64,000 nt of DNA from UBA5336 sp039815055 (GCA_039815055.1 JBCCAA010000003.1:23334-87333), one strand, 5' to 3'. Shown: positions 35,828 to 46,800, counted from the first letter of the stretch. The notes: generated by a model not told the origin, from the sequence alone. Numbers and translations: made by a program.

Positions 35828-38245
35828 ATGGCAAATCCAGATAATGATCCTGGTTGGAAAGTTGGTGATCCCAACTGTGATATCGAACTGAGCGACGACA
35901 AGGACGACGTTAACTATAACGACGGTACCTACGAATACGGTGACAACAACGCCGACGAAATCGACCTCGAAAACGAAGGCGACGCGCATAACGCCGAAGG
36001 TGGCGCTGGCAATGACGCGATCTACGGCGATGAGCACTGGAACATCCTCGATGGCGAGGAAGGCCAGGACTACATCGAAGGTAAGGAAGGCAACGACCAG
36101 ATCTTTGGTGGGTCGGGCAATGATTGGCTCTTCGGTGGCGACAACGATATTCAGACGGTCGAAGTCTTTGACGATGACTGCATCGATGGCGAAGCTGGTT
36201 GTGACTACATCGACGGCGAGCTGGGCGATGATCTTCTGCTGGGTGGTCAGGACGCGGACGTCATGTATGGCGGCGAAGGCAACGACACCATGTTTGGTGA
36301 CGATGGCGACGGCGACGACAGTAATGACCTGAGCGCTTCGGCCAACGAATATGGCTCCAATGACTGGATGTCCGGCGGTGCCGGCGACGATTGCATGGAC
36401 GGTGAGTCCGGCGACGATTGCATGTTCGGTGACGAAGGCGATGACACCATGTATGGTCGCACCGGCGACGATCGCATGTCCGGTGGTATGGGCAACGACA
36501 GCATGGCTGGTGGCCTGGGCGATGACCTGGTGGTCGGTAACGAAGGTGACGATGAAATCTTCGGCGACGTTTTCCCGGGCAACAACACGGGCGTTGGCGC
36601 TGATCCGGGCGAAGGCGACAAAGGCGAAATCCCTGGTGGGGATGACTGCCTGTTCGGTGGATCCGGTGACGACACCATCGATGCCGGTGAAGGCGACGAC
36701 GTGGTCTGGGGTGGGTCCGACAACGACCTCCTGCAGGGTAACCGCGGCGACGACATCATGGACGGCGGCTCTGGCCGTGACGACATGCAAGGCGATTCCG
36801 GTGAAGACCAGATGCGCGGTGGGTCCGGCAACGACAAGATGGCCGGCGGCGCACATGGCGACATCATCTTCGGTGATTTCGGCAGCAGCTTCGAAGTGGA
36901 GCGCAATGGCGACCTCATCGAAGATTGGCTCGGCGATTGCTGTGATATGGAAGTTGCGACTGAAAGCAACGAAGGCCAGCCGCTTTGGTTCACCACGCAT
37001 ATCGGTGATCTGGAATGCCCGGTCTGTGATCCGGAATTCGACGATGGTGAGGCCGGCAACGACCGCATCAAAGGTGGTGGCGGAGACGATACCATCTACG
37101 GCGAAGACGGAAACGACAACCTCTTCGGCAACAAAGGCGACGATGACCTTTACGGTGGTAACGGCGAAGACCGCATGAAAGGCGGCCTCGGCGAAGACTA
37201 CATGGAAGGCAACGACGGTGCCGACTGCATGTATGGCAACGAAGATGACGATGTCATGTATGGCAATCAGGGCAACGACCGCATGTATGGCGGCGACGGC
37301 AACGATTGCATGTTTGGTGGCGACGGTAGCGACCGCATGTATGGTGATGCCGGCGATGACTACATGGAAGGCAATGACGGCAACGACCTGATGTACGGTG
37401 ACTCCAGCGACGGCTCCACCACTGGCAATGACCAGATGTATGGTGGTGACGGCGAAGACCGTATGTTCGGTGAAGGCGGCGACGACTACATGGAAGGCAA
37501 CGCCGACGATGACCGCATGGATGGTGGCGACGGCGACGACGTCCTGTTTGGCGGCACCGGTGAAGACCGTCTCAATGGTGGCAACGACGATGACTGCCTG
37601 TACGGTGAGGAAGATGATGACCGCCTCTTCGGTGACGCGGGCAGCGACTTCCTTGACGGCGGCGAAGGCGACGACCGTCTTCGTGGTGGTTCCGGTGACG
37701 ACTTCATCAAAGGGGGCGAAGGCAACGACGACCTCTGGGGTGATACCGGCAAGGATGTGTTCATCATCGACCTGGAATGGAACGGCGTAGAGTTCTCCTC
37801 CGTGGCTGGTGAAGATGTCATTCATGACTTCGACATCGATGATGAGCTTGATGTCATCCTGTACCGTGTGACCAATGTTGGTGACGGCCTTGGCACAACG
37901 TCGGACGAGGCTTTCGGCGCGCTTCAGGGCGATGCGGGAGACACCGGTGTGCCGAATGGTAAGGCCGAAGTGCTCGACGATGGTATGGATACCACCATTG
38001 AAGTGAACGGCTCGTTCTTGACCATCAAGGGCCTCACATCAGCTCAGTCACAGTTCACCTCGATCGGCAACGATGCGCTGCCAATCGGCGGTGTGGGCAT
38101 CAACGCCGCAGTTTCGGGTAACCCGAACTACCTGGCGATCGATGTTGTGGCTCGTGACGGGGACGAAGGCTTCCCGTACAACGATGATCACGGGTACTTC
38201 GACCAGTACACGGATCTGGGCCAAAAAGACTCCGAGGTATTTTAA
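35828..38245 (+). CDS. very acidic RTX calcium-binding protein rich in Cys and Met
   Basis: An 805-residue secreted-type protein with almost no other domain. From about residue 55 to 640 it is nearly continuous GGxGxDxxxG nonapeptides (AGNDAIYGD, GGSGNDWLFG, GGDGNDCMFG), broken by a few short inserts such as GDCCDMEVATESNEGQ and LECPVCDPEF. The last 165 residues (GKDVFIIDLEWNG onward) have the layout of RTX C-termini and the secretion signal. I count 13 cysteines, several inside the repeats, and very many Met-Tyr-Gly or Met-Phe-Gly steps; type I substrates usually lack cysteine. The repeats fold on binding Ca2+ outside the cell. The exporter genes follow after a terminator, so this is their most likely substrate, perhaps a matrix or surface protein. 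Confidence 0.88.
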   Translation: MANPDNDPGWKVGDPNCDIELSDDKDDVNYNDGTYEYGDNNADEIDLENEGDAHNAEGGAGNDAIYGDEHWNILDGEEGQDYIEGKEGNDQIFGGSGNDWLFGGDNDIQTVEVFDDDCIDGEAGCDYIDGELGDDLLLGGQDADVMYGGEGNDTMFGDDGDGDDSNDLSASANEYGSNDWMSGGAGDDCMDGESGDDCMFGDEGDDTMYGRTGDDRMSGGMGNDSMAGGLGDDLVVGNEGDDEIFGDVFPGNNTGVGADPGEGDKGEIPGGDDCLFGGSGDDTIDAGEGDDVVWGGSDNDLLQGNRGDDIMDGGSGRDDMQGDSGEDQMRGGSGNDKMAGGAHGDIIFGDFGSSFEVERNGDLIEDWLGDCCDMEVATESNEGQPLWFTTHIGDLECPVCDPEFDDGEAGNDRIKGGGGDDTIYGEDGNDNLFGNKGDDDLYGGNGEDRMKGGLGEDYMEGNDGADCMYGNEDDDVMYGNQGNDRMYGGDGNDCMFGGDGSDRMYGDAGDDYMEGNDGNDLMYGDSSDGSTTGNDQMYGGDGEDRMFGEGGDDYMEGNADDDRMDGGDGDDVLFGGTGEDRLNGGNDDDCLYGEEDDDRLFGDAGSDFLDGGEGDDRLRGGSGDDFIKGGEGNDDLWGDTGKDVFIIDLEWNGVEFSSVAGEDVIHDFDIDDELDVILYRVTNVGDGLGTTSDEAFGALQGDAGDTGVPNGKAEVLDDGMDTTIEVNGSFLTIKGLTSAQSQFTSIGNDALPIGGVGINAAVSGNPNYLAIDVVARDGDEGFPYNDDHGYFDQYTDLGQKDSEVF

Positions 38246-38262
38246 CCTTAGGGTCACGGCAT

Positions 38263-38307
38263 AAAGCGGGGAGATCCCATTTTCGGATGGGATCACCCCG
38301 CTTTTAG
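38263..38307 (+). terminator. strong rho-independent terminator after RTX gene
   Basis: The arms AAAGCGGGGAGATCCCAT (38263-38280) and ATGGGATCACCCCGCTTT (38287-38304) pair over 18 positions with one mismatch and a loop of 6 bases, followed by T residues. It separates RTX transcription from the exporter genes; the A-run on the left arm would let it work in both directions. Confidence 0.85.
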
Positions 38308-38430
38308 CCCTGGTTTGAGATGCTTGAAACTGGTCCCCCGGCCAAGGACAGAACTTGGGCCAGGGCGTCGTTAAAGTAGGTTAGATAGTTAACGTTCTAT
38401 GATTTCTTGTGTGTCCGGGGGGACGCGGAA

Positions 38431-40209
38431 ATGAAAACCAAACGAGTATTTGACGGGCAACGCAGCCTGATTGGCTCCATATTTGTTGCAAGTCTCTTCG
38501 TAAATGTTCTGGTCCTGACGGCGCCATTGTACATGTTGCAGTTGTTTTCTCGGGTCTTGTCCTCGGGAAGCATGTCCACCTTGATCGCGCTCACCATTGG
38601 TGCTGCGATCGCCTTATTCTTTTTCTTTCTCTTCGATGTTCTGCGGCAGCGCCTTGTGGCGCGGCTGGGGACCCGGCTTGAGGCGCGGCTTGGCCCGATC
38701 GTGATGTCGGGGATCATGAGCGGCAACATGCCGCCAGAGACCCACGGCACACAGCCGCTTCATGATGTCCAGAGTCTGCGAAGCTTCGTGACCAGCCCCA
38801 TTCTGATTGCCCTGCTTGACGCGCCCTGGTCACTGGTCTTTGTCGGGCTCATCTTTCTTTTCCATCCTTTGCTTGGTCTCGTGGCCCTCACCGGCATGAT
38901 CGTTCTTTTCATGCTGGGGGTCATCAATGAATTTATCGGACGCGGGCCCAATGCTGCGGCGTCTGATGCGGCCTCCGAGGCAACCCAGAGCGCGGATGAA
39001 ATATTCAACAATGCCGAGATCATCCACGCCATGGGTAACACCCGTACCCAGGTCGAGCGCTGGACGCTGAAATCGTTCTCTTCAATGATGTTTGGAACCG
39101 TCGCCACTGACCGGATTGCCACGCTGAGTTCGCTGGCCAAGCTGGTGCGCATGGCGATGCAGGTCGGCATCATGGGGGTTGGGGTGGTGCTGGTCCTGAA
39201 CGGTCAGCTGTCACCTGGCTTGATGATCGCGGCCTCGATCCTGATGGGCCGTGCGGCTTCGCCCGTTGAACAATCTGTGGCTGGTTGGCGCGGTCTTTTG
39301 CAGGTGCGCATCAATATTCGCCGCTTGAACGCTGTACTGGCGCATGTGCAGGACGCCGATGACCGGCTTGAACTGCCGGAGCCCGAAGGCCGGCTTTCGG
39401 TTGAAACGGCGTCTGCGGTGATTGATGGTGTGCAACGCCCCCTGTTCTTTGATGTGAACTTTGAGCTTCAGCCCGGTCAATCGCTAGGGCTGATTGGCCC
39501 GTCCGGAGCAGGCAAGACCAGCCTGGCGCGGGCTCTGGTCGGATTGCAACCATTGGTCCGCGGATATATTCGCATTGATGACGTGGCTCTAACCGACTGG
39601 AGCGCTGAACAGATCGGCAGCCACATAGGATTTCTTCCGCAGCGGATAGAGCTGTTCCGTGGCACCATCGCCGAGAATATCGCCCTGATGAATCCGGAAG
39701 CTCGGCCTTCGGATGTGGTGGCCGCGGCCAAGTTGGCCGAAGTGCATGACATGATCGTCAAGCTGCCGGGCGGGTATAATGCGCAGGTCGGCGATCGCGG
39801 CAATTTCCTGTCCGCCGGTCAGCGTCAGCGGATCGGTCTTGCGCGAGCGTTCTTTGGCAATCGCAAACTGATTGTGCTTGATGAACCCAACGCCAATCTC
39901 GACCCCGAGGGCGAAGCAGCCCTTGCGCGCGCAATCGCGAACGCAACCGCGCGCGGTTCGATCGTCGTGGTGGTCACACATCGTATGAATTTGCTGCGCC
40001 AAGTCTCCCATGCGGGCGTGATGGAAGACGGCCGTCTGGTGCGCTTCGGCGAGGCGAAGGGCGTGGTCGAGGCCGCCACCCGGCCGATCGCGCAAGAAAG
40101 TGCAGAAGAAGATCCGAAAGTAGCCATTTTCCGGCGGCATGAGCAGAGCGGTGAGCAAACCGGAACGCCGCCACGCAGAGCGCAGGCCGTGGAAGGAGAG
40201 GGTACATGA
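38431..40209 (+). CDS. type I secretion ABC transporter, PrtD/AprD type
   Basis: A 592-residue half-transporter from an ATG preceded by a G-rich ribosome-binding site. About five to six transmembrane helices occupy residues 13-270 (for example LIGSIFVASLFVNVLVLTAP and PWSLVFVGLIFLFHPLLG). The ATPase domain follows: Walker A GPSGAGKT at 356-363, signature LSAGQRQRIGLARA, Walker B KLIVLDEPNANLD and the switch histidine in VVVTHR. There is no N-terminal C39-like domain, which places it with the PrtD/AprD/HasD exporters of proteases and RTX proteins. It overlaps the adaptor gene by 4 bases. An outer-membrane TolC-like partner is not in the window. Confidence 0.92.
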   Translation: MKTKRVFDGQRSLIGSIFVASLFVNVLVLTAPLYMLQLFSRVLSSGSMSTLIALTIGAAIALFFFFLFDVLRQRLVARLGTRLEARLGPIVMSGIMSGNMPPETHGTQPLHDVQSLRSFVTSPILIALLDAPWSLVFVGLIFLFHPLLGLVALTGMIVLFMLGVINEFIGRGPNAAASDAASEATQSADEIFNNAEIIHAMGNTRTQVERWTLKSFSSMMFGTVATDRIATLSSLAKLVRMAMQVGIMGVGVVLVLNGQLSPGLMIAASILMGRAASPVEQSVAGWRGLLQVRINIRRLNAVLAHVQDADDRLELPEPEGRLSVETASAVIDGVQRPLFFDVNFELQPGQSLGLIGPSGAGKTSLARALVGLQPLVRGYIRIDDVALTDWSAEQIGSHIGFLPQRIELFRGTIAENIALMNPEARPSDVVAAAKLAEVHDMIVKLPGGYNAQVGDRGNFLSAGQRQRIGLARAFFGNRKLIVLDEPNANLDPEGEAALARAIANATARGSIVVVVTHRMNLLRQVSHAGVMEDGRLVRFGEAKGVVEAATRPIAQESAEEDPKVAIFRRHEQSGEQTGTPPRRAQAVEGEGT

Positions 40210-41585
40210 GTCTGACCGAGTTCACCCCGCGCGACGTTGTCGAGAGAAGTGGTTTTCTGGACCAGATGCCCGATGTCAAATTGCCCAAGGCTCCGCCTAC
40301 CCGGGTGCGCCGCCTGACGATTTGGCTTTTCGTTTTGGGGTTTGGGGTTTTTGGAGGGCTGATGGCATGGGCGACAATGGCCCAGATCACCAGTGCGGTC
40401 GTAACCAGTGGCGCTTTCCGGGTCCAGGGTGACCGGCTCATGGTGCAGCATCTGGAAGGCGGCATCCTGCGTGAATTGAACATTCAGGAAGGCAGTGTCA
40501 TCGAAGAAGGTCAGGTTCTCGCGGTGATCGATGGCACACGCTCCAAGGCTCAGATGGGCATCCTGCGCAGTCAGCTCTTCAGTGCGCTGAGCCAGGAGGC
40601 GCGTCTGGAAACCGAACTTGCCGGGAACGAAAAGATGGAACTGACCGATGAGCTTGCAGAGCTTGCCGATCAAGACCCGCGGTTGCTGAAGCTGTTCGAC
40701 GCACAGCTCAAAATCTTCGACGCCAATCGTAAGATGATGGCGGGTCAGGTGAAGATCCTGTCAGAACGAAAATTGCAGCTGCTTGAGCAGACCAACGGTT
40801 TTGACGCACGCCGCAATGCCTATAACGAACAATTGGTACTGCTGCAGAAACAGATCAGCGACATGGTGACACTGCAGGAAAAAGGCCTGGTCACAAGCAC
40901 GCGTATGACAAGCCTGCGACAAAACGAAAGTGCCATCATGGGCAATCTCGGGGCGCTCGACAGCAGCCGCCAGAATATTCTGCAGCGGCTGGCGGAGGTG
41001 GATGAACGCGTCTTACAGCTGCGCCGGGATCGATTGAACACCGTATCACAAGCCTTGCTGAACACTCAGGAAAGCGTGTTTAATCTGCGGGAACGCATTG
41101 ACACAGTCGCCGATGTGGAATCCCGCGAAGCGATCCGTGCGCCGCGATCAGGCCGGGTTGTTGGTTTGCAGGTCAATACGATTGGCGGTGTTGTGTCTCC
41201 AGGTCAGACAATTTTGGAGATCGTGCCAAGCGAGGCCAGTTTTGTCGTCGAAACCCAGGTCAAACCGACAGATATCGATGAGGTTATTCTGGGAGGACCG
41301 GCGCAGGTCCGACTGACAGCCTATAACTTCCGCGAAACCCTGCCGGTGGATGGGACTGTGGTACATATTTCGGCAGACAGCATGGAAGACGAGCAGACAG
41401 GGTCCCCTTACTTCCGTGTCGATGTGGCGGTGCCGCCCGAAGCGTTGACCGTTGTTGATGATCTCCAGTCGCTTCCAGGTATGCCTGCACAGGTGCTGAT
41501 TGAGACGGGTGAACAGACCCTGATGGACTACATGCTCAACCCGATTATGGTAGGTTTGGACACGGCGCTGAAAGAAGGCTCCTGA
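40206..41585 (+). CDS. type I secretion membrane-fusion protein, PrtE/HlyD type
   Basis: A 459-residue periplasmic adaptor whose ATG overlaps the ABC gene stop. One transmembrane helix near residue 40 (LTIWLFVLGFGVFGGLMAWA) is followed by VVTSGAFRVQGDRLMVQHLE, the first lipoyl half (GGILRELNIQEGSVIEEGQV), a long alpha-helical hairpin (about residues 120-305), the second half (IRAPRSGRVVGLQVNTIGGV) and a beta-barrel ending in EQTLMDYMLNPI. That C-terminal LLxPL-like ending and the overall layout are typical of PrtE/LapC-type proteins. It links the ABC transporter to an outer-membrane channel encoded elsewhere. Confidence 0.92.
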   Translation: MSLTEFTPRDVVERSGFLDQMPDVKLPKAPPTRVRRLTIWLFVLGFGVFGGLMAWATMAQITSAVVTSGAFRVQGDRLMVQHLEGGILRELNIQEGSVIEEGQVLAVIDGTRSKAQMGILRSQLFSALSQEARLETELAGNEKMELTDELAELADQDPRLLKLFDAQLKIFDANRKMMAGQVKILSERKLQLLEQTNGFDARRNAYNEQLVLLQKQISDMVTLQEKGLVTSTRMTSLRQNESAIMGNLGALDSSRQNILQRLAEVDERVLQLRRDRLNTVSQALLNTQESVFNLRERIDTVADVESREAIRAPRSGRVVGLQVNTIGGVVSPGQTILEIVPSEASFVVETQVKPTDIDEVILGGPAQVRLTAYNFRETLPVDGTVVHISADSMEDEQTGSPYFRVDVAVPPEALTVVDDLQSLPGMPAQVLIETGEQTLMDYMLNPIMVGLDTALKEGS

Positions 41586-41721
41586 ACCCGGACATCAGAG
41601 CGCGCTGCCGGTTATGCAAAGTGTCAGGTCGCAGAGGGGCAGGGTGCTCAACGCCGCTCAACAATCTTATGATGCATATCTTTCGCCTTTTGCTGATGTC
41701 CCAGGTTGAAAGCGAAAGCCT

Positions 41722-43326
41722 TTAGAAGAAGCTGATGTCATCCAGCAGAAGATCTGGATCTGCCAGACCAATCAGTTCGAGGGTTGACCCGTTTTGGAAA
41801 TCCAACCGCGTTGTCGCCCCGTCTGAACTGGCATAGGTATCGATCACCTGCCTGATGGTGAGCGTGCTGTTCCAGAGCGACTGGTCCAGCCAAACAGTGT
41901 CAACATCGTCTTCGAAATCCGTAATCTCATCCGCACCATCGTCGAAGATAAAAACATCCGCGTCCGCGCCGCCTGTGAGCCTGTCGTCACCGTCACCGCC
42001 GTCCAATTCATCTTGCCCGGCTTCGCCTAACAATCGGTCATTGCCGATGCCGCCGCCAAGGACGTCATCGCCGTCGCCGCCGTTCAGCCGATCATGGCCG
42101 CTTTCACCCCATAGTCTGTCATCGCCTTTTTGGCCTCTGAGCAGGTCGTCATCTGTGCCGCCGTAAACAACATCCTCTCCTTCGCCGCCCCAGACGTGGT
42201 CATCGCCCCCCTCGGCCCGTATCCTGTCATCGCCGCCGCCGCCTCTGATCCGGTCGTCATCAGCTCCGCCGTTCAGAGTGTCATTGCCACTGCCGCCCTT
42301 GATGCGGTCTGCGCCCGCGCCACCATCGACCGTGTCGCTGCCACCATTGCTCCAGAGCCTGTCGTCCCCGTCCTTTCCTAGAAGGTGGTCGTTGCCATCT
42401 TCCCCGTTCAGTCGGTTGTCGACCATATTGCCGATGATAGTATCGTCGCCTGCGCCGCCATAGGCCCACTCGATCAACGTGTTTTCGTCAATGATCAGGT
42501 TGCCGATCAATCCGCCGATGTCAGATATCGCGCCGGGCGTCAAATCAATGTTCTGATCCGCAGTTTCGGCACTCACGTTCAGCAAATCAATGCCGCCTGC
42601 ATCAAAGATGGTGAAGGCGTTGACCGTGTTTGGCGTCCCGGCTTTGAAGGCCGCGTCGAAGATGTCTTCCAGCGCGCCGCCAACATTCGAATTGAGGCCA
42701 TAGATCGTATCGCCTATCTGCGCTTTGGAGGCCCCGTAAAGCGATTGAGCGGCCACAATATCGGCGGGCATCAGGGTGGCGGTAAAGGCTCTGTCGGCCA
42801 CGATGAAGTCGTTTTCTTCCTGATCGAAATACGACATGAGCGACATCTGCCAGCTTTCGTTGGCATAGTGATTGTCCGTGCCGAAGGACGCAGACCCATT
42901 GTAGTTTCCGGCATGGCCCAGCCCCAGTGCGTGGCCTATCTCATGCATGAAGGTCTGCATTGAGTAGCTGCCGATCTCGGTCCCGTGGTTGCTGTTGAAC
43001 CAACCGGTCGTGATCCGGACAAAAGCGCTGATGATGGTGTTGCCTGAATACGTATGGCCCCCAACCGCCCAGTTCGAATTGTGGTCAAAGGTGATGTCTC
43101 CGCCGACGCTGACCTCATTGAACTGGACGTCGATGACATTTTCCCAAGCTTCGAGGGATGCCCGTGCGAGGGTTTTACCGATCGTGTTCAAGCCTGTGAT
43201 ATTGACATCGATGGTGGCGCCGGGACTTACATCAAAAGCGCGCCAGTCGCCGCCGTTCTTGGCATGCCAGTAACCATGCACAAGTTGGTCTGCGATCTGA
43301 CTGGTTGAATAAACTGGTAACGACAT
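41722..43326 (-). CDS. serralysin-like M10 metalloprotease with RTX repeats
   Basis: A 534-residue secreted protease. The catalytic zinc motif HEIGHALGLGH is at residues 128-138 and the Met-turn is SLMSYF at about 162-167, both as in serralysins. GTDNHYANESWQMSLMSYFD matches the family spacing. After the protease domain (to about residue 240) come RTX nonapeptides (GGAGADRIKG, GGSGNDTLNG, GGDGDDVLGG) to about 460, then a C-terminal region ending DDISFF, the type of tail read by PrtD-type exporters. It is convergent with the exporter genes and 136 bases from them, so it is probably another of their substrates. Confidence 0.93.
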   Translation of the reverse strand: MSLPVYSTSQIADQLVHGYWHAKNGGDWRAFDVSPGATIDVNITGLNTIGKTLARASLEAWENVIDVQFNEVSVGGDITFDHNSNWAVGGHTYSGNTIISAFVRITTGWFNSNHGTEIGSYSMQTFMHEIGHALGLGHAGNYNGSASFGTDNHYANESWQMSLMSYFDQEENDFIVADRAFTATLMPADIVAAQSLYGASKAQIGDTIYGLNSNVGGALEDIFDAAFKAGTPNTVNAFTIFDAGGIDLLNVSAETADQNIDLTPGAISDIGGLIGNLIIDENTLIEWAYGGAGDDTIIGNMVDNRLNGEDGNDHLLGKDGDDRLWSNGGSDTVDGGAGADRIKGGSGNDTLNGGADDDRIRGGGGDDRIRAEGGDDHVWGGEGEDVVYGGTDDDLLRGQKGDDRLWGESGHDRLNGGDGDDVLGGGIGNDRLLGEAGQDELDGGDGDDRLTGGADADVFIFDDGADEITDFEDDVDTVWLDQSLWNSTLTIRQVIDTYASSDGATTRLDFQNGSTLELIGLADPDLLLDDISFF

Positions 43327-43827
43327 CCCTGATTGTCCCGTTTGCCTTGATCTTCACGTTTGCAAAACCGCCGGACCCGGCAGGCCCGGCGGTTGGTCGA
43401 TGAAACGACCGATGCCTTAAGATACCAAAAGCAGGTTTCCCCGGCCAAGGTTTCGAGCATGTGTGCAGGTTATGAATGAAGGTGTCATCAAGACGGCGAA
43501 CCCATGGCCTTTTCAAGCGCTTTCCTGCCAGTTATGGGCCCCTTACCGCCGTAGGATATCTCGGTTTCAGGTCGAAAACACAGCGTCCTACAGGGCGAAA
43601 AACATGCGTTTGGTGGGGTGATTCGACACGCGATTCGCTAGTCTAATTTCAGCCCGCTATCCCCAAAAGGGTACAGACCAATTTCATGCCAGAGAGTACC
43701 TTTATCTGATAATTTTGAACTGTTTGGACGTCAGGGGGGATGCGTCAGGCGCAAAGTGCTTCCCCCTCCCAATTCCAAACAAGGGACACGGGCCATATTT
43801 TTAAGGCCCAAATGCTTGGAGAACGCG
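43327..43827. promoter_or_regulatory. divergent region between serralysin and giant gene
   Basis: Five hundred bases with no convincing gene; minus-strand open frames near 43232-43516 overlap the protease start. The region must drive both neighbours. A GGAG at 43818-43821 precedes the giant gene's ATG by 6 bases. GGGCC (43790-43794) and GGCCC (43805-43809) could form a weak hairpin in the leader. Confidence 0.5.
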
Positions 43828-46800
43828 ATGTCTTTCCCATTTGGTGGTAAAAAGTCATTCTTCAAATCAGGACGTTTCAAAACGGCAGACAAACAATTTC
43901 CGCGCGAGAAACAATTCGCCGAGGATTGGTCACTCTTCCGGCGCAGACGGGTCCGTCGAGTGGCGCTTGGGGCCAGCGGTTTTACAATCGAGGCATTGGA
44001 GCCGCGCTACCTGCTGTCGGCGGATGCAATGCCGTTTCTGGTGGATATGCAGCTTGACGGGGATGACCTGTCGCTGAAATACGACCGGCTAACCGAAAGT
44101 GTACAACTTTACGACCGAACCAGCGGGACCCAGATTGGCCATCGTCTGGTGCAGGAGATGAGCCTAGTCCGGGTTATCGGGACAGCCGGCGATGACACGC
44201 TGGAGTTGGATTTCAGCGATGGGTTCGTGTTCCCGGTGGATATTGAATTCGAAGGCGGCGCGAGCGCGGATACGCTTGTGCTGACGGGCGGTGCGGCCGA
44301 CAGTGTGCTGATCGGTGCCGATGGCGCGGGCAGTGCCGATATCGATCTGCTGGATGATGCAGACACTGTGCGGATATCTGTGACAGAGACCGAAACCGTG
44401 GATGATCGCACCCAGGCAGATACCCGGGTCTTTGCCGATCGCAGTAATGCCGGCAACACCTTGCGCTTGAGCGACAGCGGGACTGCTGATGACGGCGCAG
44501 CACGTATCACCACCGGTGGGGCGCTGCTGGATTACAGCTTTGACACACCGCAGATGCAATTGACTGTGGAGGCCGGGGATGGCGATGACACGATCGCCAA
44601 TGACGGGCTCGATCAACAATTGATGGGCAAGGTCGTCGTGCAAGGCGGGGCAGGCAGTGACACGCTGACGGGCCCCCCCGATGACACCACCTGGACCATC
44701 ACCGGAGACAACGAGGGCGATGCCGCAGGCGTCGCCTTTGTCGCGGTTGAGAACCTGCTCGGTGCGGTGGACAACGAAGATACGTTTGTGGTCACCGCAG
44801 ACGGCAGCCTTGACGGTGTGCTGGATGGCAATGTCGGTGGTTTCGACATTCTGGAATTCAGCGGCGGCACGTTTGATCGCGTCAGCTATGAGGCATATGA
44901 CCTGCATTCTGGCACCATTGATCGCGATGGAGACCTGGTGCGTTATGCCGGTCTGGAGCCGATCAATGACAATATGGTGGTTGCTGATCGCATCATCTCG
45001 ACCGGTACGCTCGCCTTGCTGGACGCAAATGTCGATGACCGTGCCACACTGACCGACAATGGCGACGGCACCATGACTCTGGCGCCGGTGGTGCCATTCC
45101 TGACATTTGAAACGATCAATTTCGTCAAGCCCACCAACAGTCTGACAGTTCAACTCTCTGGCGATCTGGGTCTGCCTTTGATTTCCAAAGATGTGCTGAC
45201 CATCGACGGCAGTTCGACCGCGGTGGATCTGACCGGGATCAACCTGACCGTTGACGGTGAAGACGGCAAGGACGAGGTGATATTCACTGGCACCGTCACC
45301 ACGGGCGATTTGGTTGTGAATGCTGAATCCATCACCGTTGGTGGGACGTTGAATGCAGGGGCGATCACCCTGAACGCGCTGGCTGAAGATGATGGCGAAG
45401 TGATCCCCGACGATGACAGCGACGATGGTGATGATCCCTTTGGGGGCGCTCTGGACGGGTTGCGTATCGCGATCCCGGAGGCCTCTGTTGACCTGAGCGG
45501 TGCAGCGATCACCGCAACCGGTGCGGTTGATATCGATGCCACGGCCACCGCGACGATCGCGGCGACGGCCAGCGACCTAGGCGGTGTGCTGGATGCCTCG
45601 CTGCTGACGCTTCTTCCAAAGGCCAATATTCTGCTTGATGGCACCTCGCTGACGGCGGCCTCGGTCGCGGCGGATGCGACGGTGAATGTCACGGCTGCGT
45701 TTGAGGACGAAGCAGATGCAGATGATGATGATGCGCAGGCCGATGCGGCGGTCTCTGTCGTGGTTCTGGTGTCTGACGCCGATGTGACCGCCACGGACAG
45801 CCAGATTTTCTCGGGCGGCGATGTGGCGCTGAATGCCGCGACCAATCTCGACATCACCTCCACCGCCGATGGTGGGGCAGAGGGCAGCGCCCTGGGGGCC
45901 ACCCTGGCGGTGACCGAAGTATCCGCCGACACAACCGTAGACATCAACGGCACCACCTCCATTACGGGCAATGGGGGCGACGGGGTGGACAGTATCACCG
46001 CTGCCGCGACCCTCACGGCGGATGTGGAAACCGTGGCGACCTCCACGGCCGGTGGCGCGCAGGAAAGTGCCGGCGGCACAAACCAGAGCGAAGCGCGTCT
46101 CGAAGATCCAAACCAGGACAATGATACTTCCGATCAGGCTCAGACCTCTGACGGGGCGGTCAGCTTTGCCGGGGCCGTGGTCGTATCTGATTATCGGCCC
46201 CAGACGCAGGCGATCATCAACACCAGCGGCATGCTGGAGACCGATGGCGCGCTGATGCTGACGGCGATGTCCACCGATAGCGTGACCGCGCAGGCCAATG
46301 GCAGCAACACCGGGTCGGGATCGACGGGGGTTGGTGTGGCTGTGGTGATCGGTGTCGTGGACACGGTCAATCGCGCCTCGATCATGGATCAGGGCAGCCT
46401 GACCGCGGCCAATGGCATCACCGTGCGCGCCGAAATGGACGCCGATGCCACCTTTGCCGTCGAAGCCGTTTCAGGGGCCGGCGGAGGTGCCCAGACCGGC
46501 GTCGCTGGGTCCTTGGCTATCCATGTGGTGATGAATGACGTCTCGGCGCTGGTGGAGAATGGCTCCGGCACCGGGCTGGAGCTGAATGGCTCCGATCTGA
46601 GTGTGACAGCCCTTGCCGCCACAGCGGTGCGCACCCATGCCATCCCGGATGAGGACGGTGCCACAGGCGAAAGCCTCGGGATCGGCGCCTCGGTGGCCCT
46701 GAGCATCCTTGATCAGAACACAAGCGCGGGTATCGCAGATACGGCCGTGGTGACGGGCGGCGGTGCCATCAGCCTTGCCGCGACGGGCACTCACGCCGCT

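Noticed and set aside
35990..37760. Regular short repeats that could be mistaken for a CRISPR array
   Set aside because: They are in-frame 27-base RTX codons with no constant repeat and variable spacer structure.
35723..37825. 700-codon open frame on the minus strand across the RTX gene
   Set aside because: It mirrors the GD-rich repeat codons of the plus-strand RTX gene. The translation is a monotonous Val/Ala/Ile pattern with no domain or ribosome-binding site.
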